Positions 6,795-12,125 of a stretch of DNA of 12,125 nt are shown in pieces. Both the position numbers and the translations under genes were made by a program. Numbering within the stretch: position 1 is the first letter of the stretch; every line of letters starts with the position of its first letter. Below the pieces are notes generated by a model. The model worked only from the letters and a program-made list of their open reading frames with translations. It searched no databases and had not been told where the DNA came from. Where the stretch lies: positions 1 through 12,125 of the forward strand of contig SAUS01000067.1 in the NCBI GenBank assembly GCA_004000625.1, written 5' to 3'. This DNA is from Candidatus Cibiobacter qucibialis. Its GTDB lineage: Bacteria > Bacillota > Clostridia > Oscillospirales > Ruminococcaceae.

Positions 6795-6826
6795 ATACCA
6801 CGGCGCGGTGTGGTACGCCATACCAC
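6795..6826. promoter_or_regulatory. Candidate operator: three GTGGTA/TACCAC half-sites
   Basis: On the plus strand ATACCAC lies at 6795-6801, GTGGTA at 6810-6815 and TACCAC at 6821-6826. The last two form a 17-bp inverted repeat with a 5-bp centre; the first two form another with an 8-bp centre. On the minus strand two half-sites read TGGTATGC and TGGTATGG, resembling extended -10 elements for the regulator gene. A repressor bound here could control its own gene and possibly the divergent nitroreductase operon. The cognate protein is inferred from adjacency only. Confidence 0.5.
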
Positions 6827-6889
6827 ATTTCTCCATTCAGGAAAAATTTTATTTTACTTTCAGGAAAGTTTTATCCGCTTGCATCCCTA

Positions 6890-6898
6890 TGGTATAAT
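6890..6898 (+). promoter_or_regulatory. Extended -10 promoter of the nitroreductase operon
   Basis: TGGTATAAT at 6890-6898 is a perfect TATAAT with the TGn extension. The -35 region about 17 bp upstream (TTTATC) is weak. GAAAGGGA at about 6917-6924 gives a ribosome binding site for the ATG at 6935. Confidence 0.7.
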
Positions 6899-6934
6899 AA
6901 AGCTGCAATATTAAATGAAAGGGATGGCACTACC

Positions 6935-7468
6935 ATGACCAATGAAGTTTTGAATACCATGAAAACCCGCCGCAGCTGCCGCTGCTACCTGGACAAGATG
7001 CCAGAGCCGGAAGCACTGAACGCCGTGCTGGAAGCCGGCACCTGGGCCCCCACCGGCATGGGCCGCCAGAGCCCGGTGATTGTCTGCATACAGAACAAGG
7101 CCGACCGCGATACTTTGAGCAAGATGAACGCCGCCGCGATGGGCGGCAATGGTGACCCGTTCTATGGTGCGCCCTGCGTTGCCGTTGTGCTGGTGGATAA
7201 AACCATCCCCACCTGCGTGGAGGACGGCAGCCTGGTGATGGGCAACATGCTGAACACCGCCGAGAGCGTGGGGCTTTCCGCCTGCTGGATCCACCGCGCA
7301 AAGGAAATGTTTGAAACTGCCGAGGGCCAGGCCCTGCTGAAAAAGTGGGGTGTGCCCAATGCCGAAAACCTGCGCGGCGTGGGCAACTGCATCCTGGGTT
7401 ATGCTGCCGAGGGCGGCAAAAAGGCCCCTGCCCCGCGCAAAGAAAACTATGTGGTGCTTGTAAAGTGA
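6935..7468 (+). CDS. Nitroreductase-family flavoprotein
   Basis: The 177-residue product belongs to the FMN-dependent nitroreductase family, which reduces nitro compounds, quinones or enones with NAD(P)H. TRRSCRCY near residues 11-18 matches the family's N-terminal FMN-phosphate motif. WAPTGMGRQ (about 37-45) corresponds to the usual APS/APT segment, GSLVMGNMLNTAESVGLSACW is the conserved central helix, and GVGNCILGYAAEG the C-terminal flavin-side motif. The ATG at 6935 is preferred over upstream in-frame starts because promoter and ribosome binding site lie directly before it. Length is normal for the short nitroreductases. Its stop overlaps the next start (TGATG), so it forms an operon with the hydrolase. 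The substrate is not predictable. Confidence 0.93.
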   Translation: MTNEVLNTMKTRRSCRCYLDKMPEPEALNAVLEAGTWAPTGMGRQSPVIVCIQNKADRDTLSKMNAAAMGGNGDPFYGAPCVAVVLVDKTIPTCVEDGSLVMGNMLNTAESVGLSACWIHRAKEMFETAEGQALLKKWGVPNAENLRGVGNCILGYAAEGGKKAPAPRKENYVVLVK

Positions 7469-8025
7469 TGCAGAACGAGAAAAAGCTGGTTGTTTTGTTC
7501 CCCGGCTTTGGCTACGGGCCGGACAAACCGCTGCTGTATTATGCCGCCAAGGTTGCCCGCCGGCAGGGGTTGGACTGCATGGTGGTGCAGTACAGCCAGC
7601 TGTTCCCCCACGAGGAAACGCCGCAGGCCAGCGCCGCCAAAAGCTACCCCGGCGCCGCGCAGGACGCCATGACGCAGATCCCTGCCGGGTATGACCGGTA
7701 CATCTGCATTGCCAAGAGCTTTGGCACGATGGTGGCCGCCGGTTGGGTAAAGGCCCACCCGGAATACCATGTGACCCTGCTGCAATTAACGCCCCTTGCG
7801 TGGGAGTATGCCCCGCTTTACGCCGGGATGCCCGCCTGGCACGCCACCGGCACTGCGGACCCGTTGGGCGGTGCCGCACTGCGCCGTGCTTTGGAGGATG
7901 ACCCCGCCATTACCACCTATTTTGTGGAGGGCGGCAACCATTCGCTGGACACGCCGGAGGATTACACCATTGGCCTTGAGGCGCTGAAAGACATTGTGAG
8001 AAAGTATGAAGAAGCGATGAGGTAA
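7468..8025 (+). CDS. Small alpha/beta-hydrolase-like protein
   Basis: The 185-residue product looks like a compact alpha/beta hydrolase. VVLFPGFGYGPD near the N-terminus resembles the oxyanion-hole strand-loop. AKSFG at residues 82-86 is the nucleophile elbow, with Ser84 and Ala in place of the first Gly of GxSxG. Asp131 in GTADPL and His158 in GGNHSLD complete a plausible Ser-Asp-His triad. It has no signal peptide. Translation starts at the ATG sharing one base with the nitroreductase stop (7466-7470), which suggests coupled expression and perhaps a common substrate class. A strong terminator follows. The substrate is unknown; an esterase or thioesterase is possible. Confidence 0.85.
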   Translation: MQNEKKLVVLFPGFGYGPDKPLLYYAAKVARRQGLDCMVVQYSQLFPHEETPQASAAKSYPGAAQDAMTQIPAGYDRYICIAKSFGTMVAAGWVKAHPEYHVTLLQLTPLAWEYAPLYAGMPAWHATGTADPLGGAALRRALEDDPAITTYFVEGGNHSLDTPEDYTIGLEALKDIVRKYEEAMR

Positions 8026-8082
8026 ATTAGGCGGGAGGAGTTTTCGTTTTTAATTAGCAATTAGGAATTGGAGATAAGGCGG

Positions 8083-8126
8083 GGCCCGGTGCATGGTTTA
8101 AGATGCACCGGGCCTTGTGTTTGTTT
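8083..8126 (+). terminator. Intrinsic terminator of the nitroreductase/hydrolase operon
   Basis: A perfect 12-bp GC-rich stem (8083-8094 with 8103-8114) with an 8-nt loop is followed by TTGTGTTTGTTTT. It lies 57 bp after the hydrolase stop. Confidence 0.9.
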
Positions 8127-8312
8127 TGGAAAGAATAATTAAAAAAGAATAATGGCCACATTTTTCGTGATGTGCCGCGATTCTATTCGTAGGGGCGTAT
8201 ATTGTGCGCCCGTCGCCTTGCGGGTGGGTGATGGGGTGAGATATCCGGCACGGCCCGTTATTAAAGTTTCTGCTTCCTTCTTTTCAAAGAAGGAACAAAA
8301 ACCCCCGTAAAC
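8127..8312. repeat. Gene-free stretch with repeat-like fragments
   Basis: No gene is seen. A GGGCG/CGCCC hairpin at 8193-8211 and a perfect 9-bp hairpin TTCCTTCTT/AAGAAGGAA (8274-8282 with 8287-8295, loop TTCA) resemble short dispersed elements that I associate with intergenic regions of related gut Firmicutes; this is from memory and not checked. The second hairpin lies 18 bp beyond the pullulanase stop but lacks a T run on the minus strand, so it is not a standard terminator. Confidence 0.45.
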
Positions 8313-10235
8313 TCATTCCACCTTCAAAATCGTCACGCTGACGGGGGCGAGTTCGATGGCATTGCGGCAGGCGGGGCCAAAAGGTTCGGCGGCGGCGTGG
8401 GTACCATCGCACAGGTAACGCCAGCTCCCGGCAGGCAGGGCCGCCCACTGGCGGGTGCGCTCCGGGTTATAATAAACGGCCAGCCGCCCTGGCAGGCTTT
8501 CGCCCCGGCGCTCTGGCACAAAGCCGATCAGCCACCCCGGCAGGGACAGAATGCAAGGTTCTGCATCCCCCGCCATACCGGAAAGCTCCGGATACGCCTT
8601 GCGGATTTCCAACAGTCCGTGATAATACTGCACCAGCTCCTCCAGCTGGGCGGCGCGCGTCCAATCCAGACGGTTCAGCTCCAGCGGGCCGCGGTAGGTG
8701 TTGTGGTCGCCATGCTTGGTGCGGGCAAACTCTTCGCCCCCCTGCATGAACGGCAGACCCTGGCAGGTCAGGTAAATACCCGCCGCCATGCGGTTCTGGG
8801 CCAGCAGATCGGCATCCGGCGCGGCATAACCCCCGCGGCGGGCCACGCATTTCAGCTTATCCCACAGGGTATAGTTATCATGGGCCGAAACATACTGCAC
8901 CACCTGGCCCGGCGCCTGGGGCATAAAATTCGCCTGGCCGCCGCGCCACGCCGGGATAGAATGCAGCACTTGATACCCACAGTGCATATCGCCGTTGATG
9001 TAGCCTGCGCTGCCCGCATTGAACACCCCGCCCTTGATGGCATCGCGGGTGTTATCGCAGAAAAATCCAATGCGGCTGTCCAGCAGGCCCGCCGCCTGTT
9101 TGTTGGCGGGGATCGCGCCGTGTTCCATGCGGGTGCTGCCGCCCTGCCACGGTTCACCGTACATGAGGATATCTTCGCCGCCGGGCAGGGCATCCAGTGC
9201 GGCGCGGATCGCGTTCATCGTGTCCACATCGTGCAGAGCCATCAGGTCAAAGCGGAACCCGTCAACATGGTACTCTTTGGCCCAGTACACACAGGAATCC
9301 ACCAGATACTTGCGCACCATCGTGCGCTCGCTGGCAAGGTCACATCCGCAGCCGGAGCCGTTGGTCAGGCTTCCGTTTTCCCACCGGCGGTTCCAGTAGC
9401 CGGGCACCGTGCGTTCCAGCCAGCTGTTGGAATAATAGGTGTGGTTGTACACCACATCCATCACCACGCCCAGCCCGGCGCTGTGCAGGGCCTGCACCAT
9501 AGCGCGGCATTCCCGCACGCGCACCTCGCCGTGGAACGCATCGGTGGCATAGCTGCCCTCCGGCAGGTTATAATTCAGCGGGTCATACCCCCAGTTGTAG
9601 TCCTCGCCGCTCACTTCGTCCACCGTGGCAAAGTCAAAAATAGGCTGCAGCTGCACATGGGTCACACCCAGCCGCTTAAGGTAGCTCAGCCCGGTGGGGT
9701 GTACGCCGTCCCCGTTCAGGGTGGTACCGTCCACCGTAAAGCCCATAAACTTGCCGCGGTAAGCCTGCGGCACGCCGCTGGCCGGGTCGGCGGTAAAATC
9801 CGCCACATGCACCTCCCACACGCTGCGGGCATGGGCGGGGATAGCCGGGCGTTCATCCTTCTGCCAGCCGTCCGGCACGGCGGCGGCCTGGTTCAGCACC
9901 ATGCTGCGGGTGCCCCCTGCCCCGGCTGCGTGGGCGTATGGGTCCGCTGTAACGGTGGAGGTTCCATCCGGGAACTGCAGCTCATACTGGTAATACTGCC
10001 CGGCCAGGTCACCCGCCAGTTCCAGGTACCAGGTGCCGCCCTCACTGCGCTGCATGGCCAGGGTGCCAAGGTCGGCAGCTTCCGGCTCTGCGTCCGTGCC
10101 CGTAGCAAAGCGGTGCAGCGCCGCGCTGCACGCCGTGGGGGCCCACAGGCGGAATGCCGTAGCGCTGCTGCGCCACACTGCACCAAGGTCATTCCCGGAA
10201 TAAACCGGTAGCTGGGATGCCTGTGTTTCGTTCAT
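8313..10235 (-). CDS. pulA: Type I pullulanase (alpha-1,6-glucan debranching enzyme, GH13)
   Basis: The 640-residue product hydrolyses alpha-1,6 branch points in pullulan, glycogen or starch-derived dextrins. An N-terminal CBM48-like domain (about residues 15-110) precedes the catalytic barrel. YNWGYDP at 213-219 is the hallmark of type I pullulanases. The four GH13 regions are visible: DVVYNH (260-265), GFRFDLMA with nucleophile Asp330, MYGEPW with acid/base Glu361, and SAHDN with Asp453. There is no signal peptide, so it probably acts in the cytoplasm on imported oligosaccharides or on stored glycogen. AGGAGG seven bases before the ATG supports the start. A hairpin with a T run lies only about 28 bp upstream, between it and citrate synthase. 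Confidence 0.96.
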   Translation of the reverse strand: MNETQASQLPVYSGNDLGAVWRSSATAFRLWAPTACSAALHRFATGTDAEPEAADLGTLAMQRSEGGTWYLELAGDLAGQYYQYELQFPDGTSTVTADPYAHAAGAGGTRSMVLNQAAAVPDGWQKDERPAIPAHARSVWEVHVADFTADPASGVPQAYRGKFMGFTVDGTTLNGDGVHPTGLSYLKRLGVTHVQLQPIFDFATVDEVSGEDYNWGYDPLNYNLPEGSYATDAFHGEVRVRECRAMVQALHSAGLGVVMDVVYNHTYYSNSWLERTVPGYWNRRWENGSLTNGSGCGCDLASERTMVRKYLVDSCVYWAKEYHVDGFRFDLMALHDVDTMNAIRAALDALPGGEDILMYGEPWQGGSTRMEHGAIPANKQAAGLLDSRIGFFCDNTRDAIKGGVFNAGSAGYINGDMHCGYQVLHSIPAWRGGQANFMPQAPGQVVQYVSAHDNYTLWDKLKCVARRGGYAAPDADLLAQNRMAAGIYLTCQGLPFMQGGEEFARTKHGDHNTYRGPLELNRLDWTRAAQLEELVQYYHGLLEIRKAYPELSGMAGDAEPCILSLPGWLIGFVPERRGESLPGRLAVYYNPERTRQWAALPAGSWRYLCDGTHAAAEPFGPACRNAIELAPVSVTILKVE

Positions 10236-10261
10236 GGGGATTCCTCCTACTGATATACCAC

Positions 10262-10290
10262 AAAAAAGGCACAGCCTTTGCGGCTATGCC
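10262..10290 (-). terminator. Intrinsic terminator after citrate synthase, inside the pullulanase leader
   Basis: On the minus strand a 9-bp stem (10282-10290 with 10268-10276, one G-U pair, loop 10277-10281) is followed by TTTTTT (10267-10262). It lies 55 bp after the citrate synthase stop. Because only about 26 bp separate its T run from the pullulanase ATG, it may also act as an attenuator for that gene. Confidence 0.85.
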
Positions 10291-10308
10291 CAAAATGCTT
10301 ACGCTATA

Positions 10309-10337
10309 ATTTTAACAGGTCTGGCCCGCCAGTGCAA
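10309..10337 (-). promoter_or_regulatory. Possible weak promoter for the pullulanase gene
   Basis: On the minus strand TTGCAC (10332-10337) is separated by 17 bp from TAAAAT (10309-10314). The -35 is poor. If used, transcription would start near 10302, just before the terminator hairpin. Confidence 0.3.
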
Positions 10338-10345
10338 GGCTGAAA

Positions 10346-11704
10346 TCAGCCGCGGTTTTCCATCGGCAGGTAATCTCTGGTTGCCATAACACTTTTGTAC
10401 GCGGGGCGAATGATTTTATCCACATTGACCAGCTCTTCCATGCGGTGGGCGCTCCAACCGACCACACGAGCCACAGCGAACATGGGGGTATACAGTTCCA
10501 CGGGGATGCCCAGCATGTTGTAGACAAAGCCGGAATAGAAGTCCACGTTGGTGGAAACGCCTTTATAGATATGGCGCTTTTCGGCAATCACCTGCGGGGC
10601 CAGGCGCTCCACCGTATTATAAAAGTCAAAGTCCGCCTTGCGGCCCTTGGCCATGGCCAGCTGCTGCACAAAGCTCTTGAACACCACCGCGCGCGGGTCC
10701 GACAGAGAGTAGACCGCATGGCCCATGCCGTACACAAGGCCCTTATGGTCAAAGGCCTCTTTATCTACAATTTTGCCGATGTAGGCGCGCATTTCGTCCT
10801 CATCGGTCACATCGGAAACATGGGCGCGGATATCGTCCATCATCTCCATGACCTTGATGTTCGCGCCGCCGTGCTTGGGGCCCTTCAGGCTGGAAAGCGC
10901 CGCTGCAATGACCGAGTAGGTATCCGCCCCCGAAGAAGTGACCACGCGGGTGGTGAAAGTGGAGTTATTGCCGCCGCCGTGCTCCATGTGCAGCAGAAGA
11001 GCAATATCCAGAACATGGGCTTCCAGCGGGGTATACTGCTGGTCGGGGCGCAGCATCTGCAGCAGGTTTTCTGCCGCCGAAAGCTCCGGCCGCGGGCGGT
11101 GGATGTACATGCTGCCGTCATTCAGGTAGTAATTATAGGCATGGTAGCCATACACCGCCAGCATGGGGAAGACGCTGATCAGCTTGATGCACTGCTCCAT
11201 CTGGGTCTGCAGGCTGTTATCCCCCACCGAATCATCATAAGAAGCCAGGGTCAGCACGCTGCGGGTCAGGCTGTTCATCAGATCCTTGCTGGGGGCTTTC
11301 ATGATAACGTCCCGCACAAAGTTGCTGGGCAGGGCACGGCATTTGGTCAGGCAGTCGGTAAATTCATGCAGCTGCTGTTCATTGGGCAGATCGCCAAGCA
11401 GCAGCAGGTAGGCAACTTCCTCAAAGCCATAGCGCTTGCCGCGCAAACCACGGATCAGGTCATACACGTTATACCCGCGGTACCACAGCTTGCCATCGCA
11501 GGGGGTTTTAACGCCGTCACGCATTTCAAACGCATCAATGCGGGAAATATTGGTAATCCCGGCCAGCACACCGTTGCCGTCCTTATCGCGCAGGCCGCGC
11601 TTTACACCGAACTCATCAAACAGGTTCGGATCAATGGCATCGTTATGCACACACAGTTCTGTAAACAGCTTGGCTTCTTTTTCGATTGCCGCATACTCAC
11701 CCAT
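10346..11704 (-). CDS. gltA: Citrate synthase
   Basis: The 452-residue product condenses acetyl-CoA and oxaloacetate to citrate, in organisms of this type mainly to supply 2-oxoglutarate for glutamate. The catalytic residues are visible: His242 in LHMEHGGGNNST, His278 in GPKHGGAN, and Asp388 in NVDFYSGF. The usual GHRVY segment reads GHAVY (328-332), a variant I associate with clostridial enzymes. Length is normal for the family. AAGGAGG before the ATG at 11704 supports the start. 2-methylcitrate synthase activity cannot be excluded from sequence, but no methylcitrate-cycle gene is nearby. It is followed by a terminator. Confidence 0.95.
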   Translation of the reverse strand: MGEYAAIEKEAKLFTELCVHNDAIDPNLFDEFGVKRGLRDKDGNGVLAGITNISRIDAFEMRDGVKTPCDGKLWYRGYNVYDLIRGLRGKRYGFEEVAYLLLLGDLPNEQQLHEFTDCLTKCRALPSNFVRDVIMKAPSKDLMNSLTRSVLTLASYDDSVGDNSLQTQMEQCIKLISVFPMLAVYGYHAYNYYLNDGSMYIHRPRPELSAAENLLQMLRPDQQYTPLEAHVLDIALLLHMEHGGGNNSTFTTRVVTSSGADTYSVIAAALSSLKGPKHGGANIKVMEMMDDIRAHVSDVTDEDEMRAYIGKIVDKEAFDHKGLVYGMGHAVYSLSDPRAVVFKSFVQQLAMAKGRKADFDFYNTVERLAPQVIAEKRHIYKGVSTNVDFYSGFVYNMLGIPVELYTPMFAVARVVGWSAHRMEELVNVDKIIRPAYKSVMATRDYLPMENRG

Positions 11705-11741
11705 GGTTTGTCCTCCTTTTACTTTTGAGACTTATCGTTGC

Positions 11742-11767
11742 ATTATACAGTATATTAGATTATTATA
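11742..11767 (-). promoter_or_regulatory. Probable promoter region of citrate synthase, two TATAAT boxes
   Basis: Two perfect minus-strand TATAAT boxes lie at 11742-11747 and 11762-11767, 38 and 58 bp before the ATG. Neither has a convincing TTGACA at 16-18 bp; TTGACG (11780-11785) and TTGAAC (11774-11779) are at wrong distances. Which box is used cannot be decided by eye. Confidence 0.4.
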
Positions 11768-11810
11768 CACCGTGTTCAACGTCAAAAGGTGAAAAAAGCG
11801 TTAATTTTAA

Positions 11811-11978
11811 TTAGGGTGTATCTGAAAAGTCGAAAATTTAGTCTATTTCTACAAACACAGCCGGATTTTGCGTTAAAGAGTCTTGGAATCCACAAAGGAT
11901 TCCTGCGGCTCTTTGCCTTAAATCCTGCTTGTGTTTGCGAAATATCCGTCATTTTCTTTGTTTTCAGATACACCTTAG
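11811..11978. mobile_element. Complete MITE-like hairpin element (module A, copy 2)
   Basis: The element is bounded by 18-bp terminal inverted repeats with two mismatches: TTAGGGTGTATCTGAAAA at 11811-11828 and its reverse complement at 11961-11978. A TA dinucleotide sits at each end (11812-11813 and 11976-11977), as expected of a TA target duplication. Almost the whole interior is an imperfect palindrome centred on GGAATCC/GGATTCC (11885-11891 and 11897-11903), with arms of about 46 bp. It has no transposase; a minus-strand reading frame across it is probably spurious. A truncated copy lies at 92-229. It could be mobilised in trans by a Tc1/mariner-like (IS630-type) enzyme, which is an inference from the ends. 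Confidence 0.75.
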
Positions 11979-12017
11979 CGAAATCATGTCGAACGGCAAC
12001 AAAAAGCCGCAAATGTA

Positions 12018-12108
12018 CTAAGGCAACATCGCACAATTCCCGCCTTACGGCTTAAGCACCGCTCCGGCGGCTGCGGCACGGCATCTGCGTTGCCAAAATG
12101 CTCGATAA
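12018..12108 (-). repeat. Module B repeat, copy 2 (inverted)
   Basis: This is the reverse complement of 5-95 with 4 mismatches in 91 bp and no gaps. A 39-bp spacer (11979-12017), in which GGCAAC recurs, separates it from the MITE-like element. At the left window edge the two modules are directly fused. Beyond 12108 the two copies stop matching. Confidence 0.85.
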
Positions 12109-12125
12109 TGTCGGGTTGCGGTACC

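Noticed and set aside
6911..7879. 322-residue minus-strand reading frame across the nitroreductase and hydrolase
   Set aside because: It spans two well-supported plus-strand genes and has an Arg/Pro/Gly-rich composition typical of shadows.
8397..10211. 604-residue plus-strand reading frame opposite pullulanase
   Set aside because: It is an antisense shadow of a gene with all GH13 motifs; the translation is His/Ala/Gly-rich without domain structure and has no ribosome binding site.
10445..11728. 427-residue plus-strand reading frame opposite citrate synthase
   Set aside because: Antisense shadow of a clear citrate synthase; no recognisable motif.
92..11978. CRISPR or tandem-repeat array
   Set aside because: Module A occurs only twice and about 12 kb apart; there are no regularly spaced repeats or cas genes.
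11782..12036. 84-residue minus-strand reading frame across the right-hand MITE-like element
   Set aside because: It is built from the palindrome and terminal repeats; without a ribosome binding site it is best treated as a spurious repeat-derived frame.
5..12108. Whole window as a composite transposon bounded by inverted repeats
   Set aside because: The interior is ordinary metabolic genes without a transposase, and the edge sequences look like dispersed repeats rather than active insertion sequences.

Overview
The window looks like a stretch of chromosome from a GC-rich gut Firmicute of the Oscillospiraceae/Ruminococcaceae type (Faecalibacterium, Gemmiger or Subdoligranulum-like). This is inferred from Gram-positive AGGAGG ribosome binding sites, TATAAT promoters, Ala-rich high-GC coding, a clostridial-type citrate synthase, a type I pullulanase and a large solute-binding lipoprotein. 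The genus call is impression, not proof. No rRNA, tRNA, CRISPR array, phage gene or transposase gene was found.

Layout from left to right. 1-421: no convincing gene; a copy of a 91-bp repeat (module B) joined to a truncated copy of a hairpin element (module A), then a strongly foldable stretch. 422-2719 (-): a large family 5 solute-binding lipoprotein with a good promoter and a ~135-nt leader full of mutually exclusive hairpins and a possible pseudoknot. 2937-3009: a 73-bp inverted repeat. 3020-5277 (-): an M3-family oligoendopeptidase followed, with a TAATG overlap, by a four-helix membrane protein of unknown function. 5340-5373: a terminator. 5399-6764 (-): an XRE-type regulator with a helical C-terminal half, overlapped by a small single-span membrane protein. 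6935-8025 (+): a divergent nitroreductase/alpha-beta hydrolase pair with a TGATG overlap, ended by a strong terminator at 8083-8126. Inverted half-sites between the regulator and this pair suggest auto- or cross-control. 8127-8312: repeat-like debris. 8313-10235 (-): type I pullulanase. 10346-11704 (-): citrate synthase, with a hairpin-plus-T-run between the two. 11811-12108: a complete MITE-like hairpin element, then module B inverted.

The genes are ordinary metabolism: uptake of peptides or similar solutes, intracellular peptide breakdown, alpha-1,6-glucan debranching and entry of acetyl-CoA into the citrate branch. The more unusual material is non-coding: the leader of the solute-binding protein gene, and the dispersed repeat family at both window edges. 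The two module A copies differ by paired changes that preserve the hairpin. Both window edges fall in repeats, so the window may be a whole contig that broke at dispersed repeats.
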